DNA from: Altererythrobacter sp.
GTDB lineage: Bacteria > Pseudomonadota > Alphaproteobacteria > Sphingomonadales > Sphingomonadaceae
Direction of reading: 5' to 3'
Length of the DNA: 37,920 nucleotides
NCBI GenBank assembly: GCA_031178065.1
Contig: JAPSJS010000034.1
Location: 1-37,920, forward strand
Under the pieces are notes generated by a model. The model was not told where the DNA came from. It saw only the letters and a list, made by a program, of their open reading frames with translations, and searched no databases. A program made the position numbers and the translations under genes. Below, in pieces: positions 1-11,588 of the stretch. Numbering within the stretch: the first letter of the stretch is position 1; every line of letters begins with the position of its first letter.

Positions 1-61
1 GCGCGGAGGAAGCCAAGCGGCGCAGATGCGCCGCGCCCGGCGTTTGAGGGCCTAAAACCAA

Positions 62-1327
62 CTAACCCCGAGTTTGCCCATCCCCGCGCACGATGTACTT
101 GAAACTCGTGAGCTGCTCCAGGCCGACGGGGCCGCGGGCGTGCATCTTGCCGGTGGCGATGCCGATTTCCGCGCCCATGCCGAACTCCCCGCCGTCGGAG
201 AACTGGGTGGAGGCGTTGTGCATCACCACGGCGCTGTCGATCGCGGTGAGGAAGCGGCGGGCGGCGTCCGCGTCCTCGGTCAGGATCGCGTCGGTGTGGT
301 GGCTGGAGTGGGTGTCGACCCAGGCGATGCCTTCGTCGAGCCCGCCGACGATCTTCACGCTGGCGATGGGGTCGAGGTATTCGGTGTCCCAGTCCTCCTC
401 GGTCGCGGGCTTGATCCGGCTGTCGAGCGCGACCGCCTCGGCATCGCCGCGCAGCTCGCAGTCGGCGGCCATCGCGTCGGCGAGCTTGGGCACGACCTCG
501 CCCGCGACCGCGCGGTCGATGACGATCGACTCGGTCGCGCCGCAGACGCCGGTGCGGCGGAGCTTGGCGTTGCGGATGACCTGCACCGCCTCGTCGATGT
601 CGGCCGCCTCGTGGACGTAGCTGTGGCAGTTGCCGTCGAGGTGGAGGAGGGTGGGGACCTTGGCCTGATCGCGCACCAGCTCCACCAGCCCGCGCCCGCC
701 GCGGGGGATGACGAGATCGACGTAGTCGACCGCGCGCAGCAGCTCGGCGACGGCCTCGCGATCGGTGGTCTGGACGGTCTGCACCGCGTCTTCCGGCAGG
801 CCGGCGGCGGCGAGGCCCTTGCGCATGGCGGCGACGATCTCGCGGGTCGAGTTGCGGCTCTCCGAACCGCCGCGCAGGATGATCGCGTTGCCGGACTTGA
901 GGCATAGCGCGGAGGCGTCGGCGCCGACGTTGGGGCGCGATTCGTAGATCATGCCGATCACCCCGATGGGGACGGCGACACGCTCGATCTTCAGGCCGTT
1001 GGGCCGATCGAAGGTGGCGAGCTTGCGGCCGACCGGGTCGGGCAGCTCGGCGATTTCCTCGAGCGCCTTGGCCATGCCCTCGATGCGCTCTTCGGTCAGG
1101 CGGAGGCGGTCGATGAAGCTGTCGGGCTTCTTGCCCTCGACGCTCGCGACATCGGCCGCGTTCACCTCCAGCAGCGCGGGCATGGCATGGCGCAGCGCCT
1201 TCGCGGCCTCGCGCAGCGCCGCGTTCTTCGCTTCGGTGCTGGCGGCGAGCAGCCCGCGCGCCGCATCGCGCGCGCGGCGGCCGAGCTCATGGATGTGGAT
1301 CTGCGGGTCGAGTGTCTGGTCGTTCAT
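62..1327 (-). CDS. proA: Glutamate-5-semialdehyde dehydrogenase (gamma-glutamyl phosphate reductase)
   Basis: Second enzyme of proline synthesis: NADPH-dependent reduction of gamma-glutamyl phosphate to glutamate-5-semialdehyde in the cytosol. The 421-residue protein has the usual family length and shows the aldehyde-dehydrogenase-type segments [28 protein letters not shown] and the catalytic-cysteine segment [12 protein letters not shown]. The start is placed at the ATG at 1327 (MNDQTLD), which has an AGGA-type ribosome site in front. An open extension to 1372 lacks one and looks spurious. proA lies 46 nt downstream of proC on the same strand, so the two are probably cotranscribed, while proB diverges nearby; all three de novo proline genes sit together. 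Nothing abnormal was seen. Assignment is secure. Confidence 0.96.
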   Translation of the reverse strand: MNDQTLDPQIHIHELGRRARDAARGLLAASTEAKNAALREAAKALRHAMPALLEVNAADVASVEGKKPDSFIDRLRLTEERIEGMAKALEEIAELPDPVGRKLATFDRPNGLKIERVAVPIGVIGMIYESRPNVGADASALCLKSGNAIILRGGSESRNSTREIVAAMRKGLAAAGLPEDAVQTVQTTDREAVAELLRAVDYVDLVIPRGGRGLVELVRDQAKVPTLLHLDGNCHSYVHEAADIDEAVQVIRNAKLRRTGVCGATESIVIDRAVAGEVVPKLADAMAADCELRGDAEAVALDSRIKPATEEDWDTEYLDPIASVKIVGGLDEGIAWVDTHSSHHTDAILTEDADAARRFLTAIDSAVVMHNASTQFSDGGEFGMGAEIGIATGKMHARGPVGLEQLTSFKYIVRGDGQTRG

Positions 1328-1373
1328 CGGAATCCTCGTGTCGTTCGTGTCATGAGCGGGAGCGCGCCGCAAG

Positions 1374-2174
1374 TCAGCGCAGCTCGACCGCCCGGTCGTA
1401 GGCCGCCTGCAGCGTCACGCGCATCAGGCGCGAGAGCGTCTCGTCGCCGTTGAGCGCGGCAAGGCCGGCGGCGGTGGTGCCGCCCTTGCTGGTCACCGAA
1501 TTGCGCAGCGTTTCGAGGTCGGGTGCGCCGTCCTCCATCGCCATGGCGAGCGCGCCGGCCATAGTGCCCAGCACCATGGCGCGGGCATCTTCGGCGCTGA
1601 AGCCCTGTTCCTGCGCGGCGGCGACATAGGCGCGGGCGATCTCGAACACATAGCCGGGGCCGGAGCCGGCGACGGCGGTCACGCGGTCGAGCCGGTCCTC
1701 GTCGTCGACGGTCACGACGGTGCCCGCGCGCTCCATCATCGCGGACGCGTGGGCGCGCTGGTCCGCGTCGATTTCCGGGCCGGCATAGAGCCCGCTGACG
1801 CCCTGGCCGACGGCTGCCGGCAGGTTGGGCATGACGCGCACGACCGGCGCCCCCTCTCCCGCGCCGGCCATTGCACGGGCGATGCGCTGGGCCGACAAGC
1901 CGGCGGCGATCGACAGCACGTAGCCGCCCTCGGCCAGCCGGCTCGCATAGTCGGGGAGCACGTCGTCGATCATCTGCGGCTTGATCGCGACGATCACGAC
2001 ATCGAACTTTTCCTCGCCGAGAGCGTTGAGATCGGAAACGAGCCGAGCGGGCGAAGGTGCGGACTCGAGCGCGGGATCGACGATGGTAAAGTTCTCCCCG
2101 CCGCTCATCCAGTGATTGAGAAGTGCACCACCCATCTTGCCGCAGCCGATCATGAGTATGTTATTGAAATTCAA
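1374..2174 (-). CDS. proC: Pyrroline-5-carboxylate reductase
   Basis: Last step of proline synthesis: NAD(P)H-dependent reduction of pyrroline-5-carboxylate to proline. The N-terminal Rossmann motif [14 protein letters not shown], the segment [12 protein letters not shown] and the C-terminal [12 protein letters not shown] are diagnostic of the family. The reading frame is open back to 2303, but the Rossmann strand normally begins within a few residues of the start. The TTG codon at 2174 ([10 protein letters not shown]) has a GAGGGG ribosome site 5-7 nt upstream and gives 266 residues, the normal length, so a TTG start is preferred. It heads the proC-proA unit and diverges from proB across about 180 nt that hold a 15-nt palindrome. 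Confidence 0.94.
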   Translation of the reverse strand: MNFNNILMIGCGKMGGALLNHWMSGGENFTIVDPALESAPSPARLVSDLNALGEEKFDVVIVAIKPQMIDDVLPDYASRLAEGGYVLSIAAGLSAQRIARAMAGAGEGAPVVRVMPNLPAAVGQGVSGLYAGPEIDADQRAHASAMMERAGTVVTVDDEDRLDRVTAVAGSGPGYVFEIARAYVAAAQEQGFSAEDARAMVLGTMAGALAMAMEDGAPDLETLRNSVTSKGGTTAAGLAALNGDETLSRLMRVTLQAAYDRAVELR

Positions 2175-2288
2175 GTGTCGCCCCTCGCTATAAATGAATA
2201 GTTCGATGGATGTGGCCGCGGCTCGATAACGAATTCGATCGCAACGGTCGAACGCCGCGCCGCAAGTGAACTTTTTCCGTGTTCCCGG

Positions 2289-2303
2289 TTGTGCATTGCA
2301 CAA
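2289..2303. promoter_or_regulatory. Perfect 15-nt palindrome in the proC/proB divergent spacer
   Basis: TTGTGCATTGCACAA is a perfect inverted repeat, with 7-bp arms around a central T. It lies between the divergent proC-proA and proB genes, about 45-65 nt before the proB start region. The symmetry and position suit an operator for a dimeric regulator. The regulator is not identifiable from sequence alone. Confidence 0.5.
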
Positions 2304-2353
2304 TGGCTATCTACGTACCGACCGGAATTTTTCAAGGAGTGGATTTTATCGTC

Positions 2354-3505
2354 GTGGCCGAGAATCGAAACATCGTCGTCAAGATTGGTTCCGCCCTGCT
2401 TGCGAATTCGGACCTGCTCACCCCGCGCTTCAGCTTCATTCAACGGCTTCTGGAGGATGTCACCCGCCTTCGCAACGAAGGTTACAACGTGATCCTCTGT
2501 TCTTCGGGAGCGGTCGCGCTGGGTCTCAAAACTGTCGGCGAAACGCCGGAGAGCGCGGGCGTCAGCGACAAGCAGGCCGCCGCCGCCTGCGGCATGCCGC
2601 TGCTCCTTAACGCCTACAAGCAGGTCGGCCACGAATACGGTTTTGACATCGCGCAGGTCCTGCTGACGCTGGGCGACTTCGAACACCACCGCCGCTTCCT
2701 CAACACCCGCAACACCGTGCACCGGCTGCTGGAGGCGGGCGTCGTGCCGATCGTCAACGAGAACGACACGATCACGACCGAGGAGATCCGCGTCGGCGAC
2801 AACGACCGGCTGGCCGCCAAAGTGGCGCAGATGGTCGGCGCGAAGGACTTCATCATCCTGACCTGCGTCGACGGCCTCTACGACCGCAATCCCAGCGAGC
2901 CGGGCGCCAGGCTGGTCGAAGAAGTCCACGACGTGGGCGAGTACATGGCCGCGACCACCGGCACGAGCACGCTCGGCACCGGCGGCATGACGACCAAGCT
3001 CAAGGCCGCGAACATGGCGCAGGAAGCGGGCTGCATGACCTATATCGCCAACGGCGAGTACGAGCGCCCGCTGTCCGCCGTGCTGAACGGTGAGCGGCGC
3101 TGCACCCGCTGCCTTCCCAACCCGAATCCCATGTCCGGAAAGGACGGCTGGATCGCCAATCGCCTGCAGATGGCCGGCAGCGTCGAGGTTTCGAAGGAAC
3201 TCGCCGACGAGCTGGTTCAGAACAAGCGCTCCATCCGGCGTGAGGACATTCAGGCGATGGACGGCGACTTCACCCGCGGCGACGTGCTGCACCTCTACGA
3301 CACCGACGGCGTGGAGCGCGCACGCGGCCTGAGCGACTTCACCTCGGAAGAAATCCGGGTGATGATCGTCAATCCCGACACCCCGCCCGAGCAGCTGCTG
3401 GGCTACAAGACCAAGGGCGAGATCATCCGTGCGAACAATCTCGTCATGCTGGATAACCGGCATCTGCTGTGGGACGCGCCTGCGGGGATGACTGCGTCGT
3501 CGTGA
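2354..3505 (+). CDS. proB: Glutamate 5-kinase
   Basis: First enzyme of proline synthesis: ATP-dependent phosphorylation of glutamate to gamma-glutamyl phosphate. The amino-acid-kinase domain starts with NIVVKIGSALLA and continues with CSSGAVALG, VPIVNENDTI and LGTGGMTTKLKAA. A C-terminal PUA domain covers roughly residues 280-365 (AGSVEVSKELAD to MDGDFTRGD). The start is uncertain. GTG at 2354 gives 383 residues, but its AAGGAG site (2334-2339) is 14 nt away. An in-frame ATC at 2348 has ideal 8-nt spacing. ATG codons at 2279 and 2303 have no ribosome site and give an N-terminus unlike the family. It diverges from proC-proA and completes the pathway. Confidence 0.93.
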   Translation: MAENRNIVVKIGSALLANSDLLTPRFSFIQRLLEDVTRLRNEGYNVILCSSGAVALGLKTVGETPESAGVSDKQAAAACGMPLLLNAYKQVGHEYGFDIAQVLLTLGDFEHHRRFLNTRNTVHRLLEAGVVPIVNENDTITTEEIRVGDNDRLAAKVAQMVGAKDFIILTCVDGLYDRNPSEPGARLVEEVHDVGEYMAATTGTSTLGTGGMTTKLKAANMAQEAGCMTYIANGEYERPLSAVLNGERRCTRCLPNPNPMSGKDGWIANRLQMAGSVEVSKELADELVQNKRSIRREDIQAMDGDFTRGDVLHLYDTDGVERARGLSDFTSEEIRVMIVNPDTPPEQLLGYKTKGEIIRANNLVMLDNRHLLWDAPAGMTASS

Positions 3506-3514
3506 CCGGCTTGT

Positions 3515-3595
3515 CGTCATCCCGGCAAACGCCGGGATCGCGTGCAGCGAACGACGACCTGGTGGAGGGCGATCCCGGCTTTCGCCGGGATGACG
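3515..3595. repeat. 81-nt paired-hairpin intergenic repeat, copy 1
   Basis: The element is bounded by a perfect 12-bp inverted repeat (CGTCATCCCGGC and GCCGGGATGACG). Each end also folds as its own hairpin (CCCGGCAAACGCCGGG and CCCGGCTTTCGCCGGG). A second element of the same length and architecture lies at 10038-10118. It fills the spacer between proB and bamD. It resembles REP-type dispersed palindromes; it may also act as a transcript end or stability element. Confidence 0.75.
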
Positions 3596-3672
3596 CGCAT
3601 AATTGATGACCCGGACAAGTGATGGCGGGATTGGATGACCGGATGGCGGCCCACTCCCTCGCCAACTTCACT

Positions 3673-3700
3673 TTGCGTTCAGCGAGTGCGGCGGTATAGG
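3673..3700 (+). promoter_or_regulatory. Candidate sigma-70 promoter of bamD
   Basis: TTGCGT, a 16-nt spacer and TATAGG. The -10 hexamer ends only 8 nt before the bamD ATG, so the transcript would start at or within 1-2 nt of the start codon. Confidence 0.45.
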
Positions 3701-3708
3701 CCGCTGCC

Positions 3709-4515
3709 ATGACCACACGTCCGCGTTCGCCGCTCAAGCTCGCTTTCGCCGCCACTGCCTGCGCGGCCACTGTCCTCACCGCAGGTTGTGCCGGCGGTGG
3801 CGGCGGACCCCAAGATTCGCTCGCCTATGTCGCGCGCGACGTGGAGACGCTCTACGCGGAAGCCAAGCGGCGGCTCGACAGCGGCAACGCCAAGCTCGCC
3901 GCCGCGCTGTTCGACGAAGTCGAGCGTCAGCATCCCTATTCGCCCTGGGCCCGCCGCGCGCAGCTGATGAGCGCGTTCAGCTATTACGTGGCGAAGGATT
4001 ACAACCAGGCAATCCAGAGCGCGCAGCGCTTCCTGTCGATCCACCCGGGCAACAAGGACGCGCCTTACGCCTATTACCTGATCGCGCTCAGCTATTACGA
4101 GCAGATCAGCGACGTGCACCGCGACCAGGCGATCACCGAGCAGGCGCGCACCGCGTTGAACGAGGTCGTGCGGCGTTTCCCGCAGACCGAATACGCGTCC
4201 GACGCACGGTTGAAGCTGGACCTCGTCAACGATCACCTCGCCGGCAAGGAGATGGAGATCGGGCGTTTCTACCAGCGCAGCGGCAACTGGCTGGCGGCGC
4301 AGATCCGTTTCCAGAACGTGGTCGACAACTTCCAGACCACCAGCCACGCGCCCGAAGCGCTCTACCGCCTGACGGAAAGCAGCCTGGCGCTCGGCATTCC
4401 CGAGGAGGCGGTGAAGTACACCGCCGTGCTCGGTGCCAACTATCCGGGCAACGAGTGGTACGAGAAAGCCTACGACCTGGTGCAGGACCACGCAGCCGGC
4501 GTGACCGCCAGCTGA
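3709..4515 (+). CDS. bamD: Outer membrane protein assembly lipoprotein BamD
   Basis: Lipoprotein subunit of the BAM complex, which folds beta-barrel proteins into the outer membrane. A lipoprotein signal peptide ends in the lipobox LTAGC with Cys27 as the lipidated residue. After a short Gly-rich linker come TPR-like helices typical of BamD, including YAEAKRRLDSGNAKLAAALF, HPYSPWARRAQLMSAFSYY and ALNEVVRRFPQTEYASDA. The 268 residues are normal for the family. The ATG has no ribosome site and sits directly behind a -10-like TATAGG, so translation may be leaderless. recN follows after 71 nt, and bamD-recN-ligA order is common in Sphingomonadales. Confidence 0.94.
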   Translation: MTTRPRSPLKLAFAATACAATVLTAGCAGGGGGPQDSLAYVARDVETLYAEAKRRLDSGNAKLAAALFDEVERQHPYSPWARRAQLMSAFSYYVAKDYNQAIQSAQRFLSIHPGNKDAPYAYYLIALSYYEQISDVHRDQAITEQARTALNEVVRRFPQTEYASDARLKLDLVNDHLAGKEMEIGRFYQRSGNWLAAQIRFQNVVDNFQTTSHAPEALYRLTESSLALGIPEEAVKYTAVLGANYPGNEWYEKAYDLVQDHAAGVTAS

Positions 4516-4586
4516 TCGCGCCTGTTCGCAAGCGCGCGCCGGTTGGTGACGTGCTTTCTCATTCCGGCTAGAGAATCGGGCCAGTC

Positions 4587-6251
4587 ATGCTGACCCGCCT
4601 GTCCATCCGCAACGTCGTGCTGATCGAAGCGCTCGATCTCGATTTCGGGCGTGGTCTCGGTGTGCTTACCGGCGAGACGGGTGCGGGCAAGTCGATCCTG
4701 CTCGACGCGCTCGGCCTCGTGCTCGGCAACCGGGCGGAGACCATGCTGGTGCGCGCCGGCGAGGACCGTGCGAGCGTGACTGCGAGCTTTGAATTCGCGC
4801 GGCTGCCCGATGCGATGGCCGAAGCGCTCGATGATGCGGAGATCGCGATCGAGCCGGGCGAACCGCTGATTATCCGCCGTCAGGTGCGCGCCGACGGGGG
4901 CAGCAAGGCCTTCGTCAACGATCAGCCGGTCAGCGTCGCGCTGCTGCGCACGCTCGCGCCCGCGCTGGTCGAGCTGCACGGGCAGCACGACGACCGCGGC
5001 CTCGTCAATCCGCGCGGGCACCGGGCGCTGCTCGACCGCTATGCCGGGGCCGATGCCGCCGGTGTCGCCGCCGCATGGGACGCATGGCGCGCGGCGGACG
5101 AGCAGCTGGAGAGCGCGCGCGCGGCGATCGAGCAAGCCAAGGCCGACCAGGACCTGCTGCTGGCGCATCTCGCAGAGCTGACGGCGCTCGAGCCGCAAGC
5201 CGGTGAGGAGGCGCGGCTGGCGGAGGCGCGCGCGGCCATGCAGAAGGGCGAGCGGCTCTCGGGCGACCTCGAGGAGCTGCGCCACGTGTGGGACGGGTCG
5301 GATTCGCCGCTCGCCTCGCTCCGGGTGGCGGCGCGGCGGCTCGACCGGATCGCGCCCGAGCACCCGCTGCTGGCCGAAGCGCTCACGGCGCTCGACCGCG
5401 CGGTGATCGAGGCGGGCGAGGCCGAGGAGAAGCTGCAGGCTGCGGCCGAGGCGCTGGTCCACGATCCCGCCGCGCTGGAAGCCGCCGAGACCCGCCTGTT
5501 CGACTTGCGCGCGCTGGCGCGCAAGCACCGCTGTGAGGTCGACGAACTGCCCGACAGGATGCGCGCGTTCCGCGCCGCGCTCGATGCCATCGAGGGCGGG
5601 GAGGCCGAGCTCGACGCACTCGAAGCCGCCGCGCGCGAGACCGGCGAGCGTTACCGCGAGCGAGCGGGCGCCTTGCACGAGGCGCGCCTTGCTGCGGCCG
5701 CAAAGCTCGACGAGGCGGTGGCGCAGGAGCTGGCCCCGCTCAAGCTCGACGCGGCGCGCTTCCGCACCGCGGTTGCCCGGTTGCCCGAGGAGCGCTGGGG
5801 GCCGCACGGGCTGGACAGCGTCGAGTTCCTGATCGCGACCAATCCGGGTGCCGACTTCGCGCCGCTGGCCAAGATCGCCAGCGGGGGCGAGCTGTCGCGC
5901 TTCATCCTCGCGCTCAAGGTTGCGCTGGCCGAGCAGGGCGGGGCGGCGACGGTGATCTTCGACGAGATCGACCGCGGCGTCGGCGGCGCGGTCGCGAGCG
6001 CGATCGGCGAGCGTCTCGCGCGGCTGGCGAGCGGCGGGCAATTGCTCGCAGTGACGCACAGTCCGCAAGTCGCCGCGCGCGGCCGCGTGCATTACCTGAT
6101 CGCCAAGTCGAGCGAGGGGACCGTCACCAAGACCTCCGTCCTGCTGCTCGACGAGAGCGGACGGCAGGAGGAAATCGCCCGCATGCTCTCGGGCGCCGAA
6201 GTGACGCCCGAGGCGCGCGCGCAGGCGGACCGACTGCTGGAGGGGGTGTGA
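4587..6251 (+). CDS. recN: DNA repair protein RecN
   Basis: SMC-like ATPase acting in recombinational repair of double-strand breaks. The N-terminal Walker A GETGAGKS is at residues 29-36, with HGQHD further on. A long Ala/Glu/Arg-rich coiled coil spans about residues 150-380. The C-terminal ATPase half has the signature ASGGELSRFILALK and Walker B TVIFDEIDRGVGG, followed by AVTHSPQVAA. The 554 residues match the usual RecN length. Its stop codon overlaps the GTG start of the next gene (GTGA), suggesting translational coupling into an unusual repair-plus-enzymes operon ending in ligA. Confidence 0.96.
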   Translation: MLTRLSIRNVVLIEALDLDFGRGLGVLTGETGAGKSILLDALGLVLGNRAETMLVRAGEDRASVTASFEFARLPDAMAEALDDAEIAIEPGEPLIIRRQVRADGGSKAFVNDQPVSVALLRTLAPALVELHGQHDDRGLVNPRGHRALLDRYAGADAAGVAAAWDAWRAADEQLESARAAIEQAKADQDLLLAHLAELTALEPQAGEEARLAEARAAMQKGERLSGDLEELRHVWDGSDSPLASLRVAARRLDRIAPEHPLLAEALTALDRAVIEAGEAEEKLQAAAEALVHDPAALEAAETRLFDLRALARKHRCEVDELPDRMRAFRAALDAIEGGEAELDALEAAARETGERYRERAGALHEARLAAAAKLDEAVAQELAPLKLDAARFRTAVARLPEERWGPHGLDSVEFLIATNPGADFAPLAKIASGGELSRFILALKVALAEQGGAATVIFDEIDRGVGGAVASAIGERLARLASGGQLLAVTHSPQVAARGRVHYLIAKSSEGTVTKTSVLLLDESGRQEEIARMLSGAEVTPEARAQADRLLEGV

Positions 6252-7155
6252 GGCATGCCGCGCTCGGGAACGCCTTGCTGATGGCGGCGAGCTCGTCCTC
6301 GGCCGAGACCGTGCCGGTTGCGCCCGCCAGTGGCGACAGGTTCGGCACCGATGTGCATCTCGCGCCGTCGGAGCCCGATGCGGTGCTGCGCTATGCCGAT
6401 CATCCGCGCGGGTTTGCCGAGTTGCGGTTGCCGGAAAGGGCCGAGGCGGGGCAAGGGCCGTTCCCGCTCGCGGTGATCTTCCACGGCGGGTGCTGGAAGG
6501 CGGGCGTGGCCAACCAGGCCTACATGGCGCCCCTCGCGACGCGCTGGCAGGGGCAGGGGATCGCCACGCTCAACGTCGATTACCGCGAGGTCGGCGACGG
6601 GGGCGGCTGGCCGGGCAGCTTCGCGGACTGGCAGGCGGCGGCTGCGCTGATTGACGAGGTTGCAGCCGCGCATCCGGTCGACCGCGCGCGGGTGGCGCTG
6701 GTCGGCCATTCGGCGGGCGCGCTGCCGGCACAGTGGCTGGCGATGGCGCAGGGGAGCGACGGCCCGCTGGGCGCGCGCGCGCCGCTGTCGGTGCGCGCCG
6801 CGATCGTCCTCGACGGCCCCGCGGATATCGGGGCCGAGCGCGCGGCGTTCGACGCCCTGTGCGAGTTTTCCGCGGTCGATCCGTTCATGGGCGGCGACCC
6901 GGGCCGCCACGCCGCGATCTCCCCGCTCGCGCACCCGCCGAAGCTCGACGAGCTGCTGTTCGTCCAGGCTGTCCTCGCGTCTCCGCCTGAACCCGCGCAG
7001 GCGGCAATCCGCGCTACGGGCACGCGGCTGGAGGTTCGAGAGAATCCCGGCGCCAGCCACTTCGACGTCCTCACGCCGGGCTCCGAAGCCTACGCCGCCA
7101 ACGAACCCGCCATGCTGAAAGTGCTGCGTGGGGAGAACTCCGCAGGAGAGACACC

Positions 7156-7159
<4 letters not shown>
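6248..7159 (+). CDS. Alpha/beta hydrolase, esterase or formamidase-like, probably exported
   Basis: An alpha/beta-hydrolase-fold enzyme of the BD-FAE/kynurenine-formamidase-like group. The oxyanion segment is VIFHGGCWKAG, the nucleophile elbow is VALVGHSAGA (Ser) and the probable catalytic His is in NPGASHFDVL. The GTG start at 6248 overlaps the recN stop and has a GGAGG site 4 nt upstream. It gives an N-terminus with an Arg, a short hydrophobic stretch (AALGNALLMAA) and a small-residue run ending SSSSA, which looks like a signal peptide. An ATG at 6281 is an alternative that would give a cytosolic protein. Substrate is unknown. It overlaps the next gene by GTGA. The family call is firm; function is not inferable. 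Confidence 0.85.
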
Positions 7160-9997
<2,838 letters not shown>

Positions 9998-10030
9998 GGG
10001 GGACGGCGCCGATCAGCGCGCCCCCTTAAC
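9998..10030 (+). terminator. Candidate terminator of the recN-ligA unit
   Basis: Immediately after the ligA stop, GGGGG (9998-10002) and an inner GGCGC can pair with GCGC and CCCCC (ending at 10025). TTAACTTT follows, a weak U-rich tail. The stem has internal mismatches. Confidence 0.45.
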
Positions 10031-10037
10031 TTTCTCC

Positions 10038-10118
10038 CGTCACCCCAGCGAAAGCTGGGGTCGCGTGCCGCCAGGTCGGCCAGTGCGGCCAGCGATCCCA
10101 GCTTTCGCCGGGATGACG
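10038..10118. repeat. 81-nt paired-hairpin intergenic repeat, copy 2
   Basis: Same length and layout as the element at 3515-3595: CGTCACCCCAGC at one end, GCCGGGATGACG at the other, with GCGATCCC(A/G)GCTTTCGCCGGGATGACG-type sequence shared at the right arm. Two of the 12 outer positions have changed on the left arm. The centre differs from copy 1. The rest of the 310-nt gap between ligA and the CBS gene (10119-10307) shows no gene and no clear promoter. Confidence 0.72.
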
Positions 10119-10307
10119 GGAGGGTGGAGGAGATCCGGCCAGTCTCCCACCACCGGGCCGAGCCGTGGCCTGCCTGCGGCGGCGCACGCAACGTTATCGG
10201 CGGCCATCCATTGGCCGGATAGACGCGGACATTTCCGCGCCCTTGCTCCGCGCGCCGGCCGCGGGTCGCCGCGCCGGGCAAGTCACCCAGCCAAGCGGAG
10301 ATCAGCA

Positions 10308-10733
10308 ATGCAAGTCAGCGAATGTATGACGAGAGACGTCCAGGTCGCGAGCCCGGACGACACGATCCAGCAAGCCGCGCGGATCATGGAACGGATCGAT
10401 GCCGGCGTGTTGCCGGTAGGGCAGGACGAGCGCCTCGTCGGGATGATCACCGACCGCGATATCGCGATCCGCGCCGTGGCGAAAGGCCGCGAGTGCGACA
10501 CGCCCGTGCGCGAGACGATGAGCGGCGAGGTCCGGTACTGCTACGCCGACGACGACGCGGAGGAAGTGCTCGAGAACATGGGCGACCAGCAGCTTCGCCG
10601 CATGCCCGTGGTCGATCGCGACAAGCGGCTGGTGGGCATCGTCTCGATCGGCGATCTCGCCAAGAAGGACGAGCGCGATACGGGCGAAGCGCTGAGCCAG
10701 ATCGCGCAGCCCGGTGGCCTTCACGCCACCTGA
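10308..10733 (+). CDS. CBS-domain pair protein
   Basis: A 141-residue cytosolic protein made almost entirely of two CBS motifs: residues about 8-60 (VQVASPDDTIQQAARIM to GMITDRDIAIRAVA) and 75-125 (DDAEEVLENMGDQQLRRMPVVD to GIVSIGDLAKKDE). Tandem CBS pairs bind adenosyl nucleotides and sense energy or stress state; the partner is unknown. The ATG at 10308 has a GGAG site 7 nt upstream; an open extension to 10065 would translate the repeat region and is rejected. A DUF2267 gene follows 23 nt downstream, a pairing often seen among alphaproteobacterial stress genes. Confidence 0.9.
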   Translation: MQVSECMTRDVQVASPDDTIQQAARIMERIDAGVLPVGQDERLVGMITDRDIAIRAVAKGRECDTPVRETMSGEVRYCYADDDAEEVLENMGDQQLRRMPVVDRDKRLVGIVSIGDLAKKDERDTGEALSQIAQPGGLHAT

Positions 10734-10756
10734 CGCGCCAACCAAGGAGAAGACCG

Positions 10757-11194
10757 ATGAGCGCCAACGGCCTCGAGGTATTCGACAAGACCCTGCAGAC
10801 GACCAACATCTGGCTCGACCAGATCATGGAGCGGCTCGGCCCCGATCGGCAGGTCGCGTGGAAAGCGCTGAGCACGGTGCTGCACAAGCTGCGTGACCGC
10901 TTGCCGGTGGAGGAGGCGGCGCACCTCGGCGCGCAGCTCCCGCTGCTCGTGCGCGGGGTCTATTACGACCAGTACCAGCCGGCGCGTCAGCCGATCCGCT
11001 GCAACCGGGAGGAGTTCGTCGCCGAAGTGACCGAATGGCTGGCCGACACGCGCCCGGTCGATCCGGAGGAGGCGATCCGGGCGGTGTTCGACGTGCTGTC
11101 GCGCAATATCGACACCGGGCAGGTCGAGAAGGTCAAGGCCATCCTGCCCGAAGGCATCCGCGACCTCTGGCGCAGCGCCGAGCAAGTGGCCTGA
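10757..11194 (+). CDS. DUF2267 domain protein
   Basis: A 145-residue, probably soluble, all-helical protein. The pattern TTNIWLDQIMERLG, AWKALSTVLHKLRDRLPVEEAAHLGAQLP, VRGVYYDQ and a repeat-like C-terminal half (VDPEEAIRAVFDVLSRNIDTGQVEKVKAILP) is typical of DUF2267, a family with no settled biochemical role that is frequently found beside CBS or osmotic-stress genes. Strong AAGGAG site 8 nt before the ATG at 10757. It follows the CBS gene by 23 nt and is probably cotranscribed. The function is not inferred. Confidence 0.88.
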   Translation: MSANGLEVFDKTLQTTNIWLDQIMERLGPDRQVAWKALSTVLHKLRDRLPVEEAAHLGAQLPLLVRGVYYDQYQPARQPIRCNREEFVAEVTEWLADTRPVDPEEAIRAVFDVLSRNIDTGQVEKVKAILPEGIRDLWRSAEQVA

Positions 11195-11201
11195 GCATCG
11201 C

Positions 11202-11226
11202 GCCGGGGGCTCCTCGCTAGCCCGGC
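11202..11226. terminator. Candidate bidirectional hairpin between convergent genes
   Basis: GCCGGG (11202-11207) pairs with CCCGGC (11221-11226), lying between the DUF2267 stop and over the stop of the convergent NTF2-like gene. No U-tract on either strand, so it is only a weak terminator call. Confidence 0.3.
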
Positions 11227-11567
11227 CGGTCGACGTCGAAGTGGATGATCTGCACCGCAATAAGCCCGTCTTTGACCACAAAGGCGTCGGCGCCATGGCG
11301 GGTGCGTGCGCCATTGACGGCTTTCGCGGTCCAGCCCAGCAGGGCATAATCCTCCGCGACCTGGACCAGTTCGTAGCGGTACGTCGCATCGGGCAGGTTT
11401 TCGCGCAGGATCTTCGCCGTCTGGCGAATCCCGTCCTTGCCGTGGAACACGCCGTCTTTCGAAAGCACGACCAGATCGTCGGCGTAGTTCCGGTCGATAT
11501 CGGTTTCCAGGTCGTGCTCGCGGCGTAGCGCGAGATGATCTTCGATAACGTCCCTGGTCGACCGCAT
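11217..11567 (-). CDS. NTF2-like / SnoaL-like small protein
   Basis: A 116-residue protein with the cone-fold pattern of NTF2-like polyketide-cyclase/SnoaL proteins: an N-terminal helix (TRDVIEDHLALRREHDLETDIDRNYADDLVVL), then GVFHGKDGIRQTAKIL, TYRYELVQVAEDYALLGWTA and a final strand DGLIAVQIIHFDV. Such proteins are often stress-associated and may bind small ligands; no catalytic assignment is possible. The ATG at 11567 is chosen because AAGGAG stands 6 nt upstream. It is preceded by an EcfG-like general-stress promoter. It converges with the CBS-DUF2267 unit and is separated from ettA by a hairpin, so it is probably monocistronic. Confidence 0.82.
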   Translation of the reverse strand: MRSTRDVIEDHLALRREHDLETDIDRNYADDLVVLSKDGVFHGKDGIRQTAKILRENLPDATYRYELVQVAEDYALLGWTAKAVNGARTRHGADAFVVKDGLIAVQIIHFDVDRPG

Positions 11568-11588
11568 CACGTTCTCCTTTGATGAGAG

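Noticed and set aside
1-61. Possible start of a gene downstream of proA, such as nadD
   Set aside because: The 61 nt show no start codon with ribosome site and no NadD-like N-terminus; too short to call.
74-907. 277-codon plus-strand frame over proA
   Set aside because: Antisense to proA; the composition is Gly/Val/Asp-rich shadow sequence without domains.
4470-6092. 540-codon minus-strand frame over bamD-recN
   Set aside because: Mirror of recN codon bias, with low-complexity Arg/Leu/Gln composition and no ribosome site or domain.
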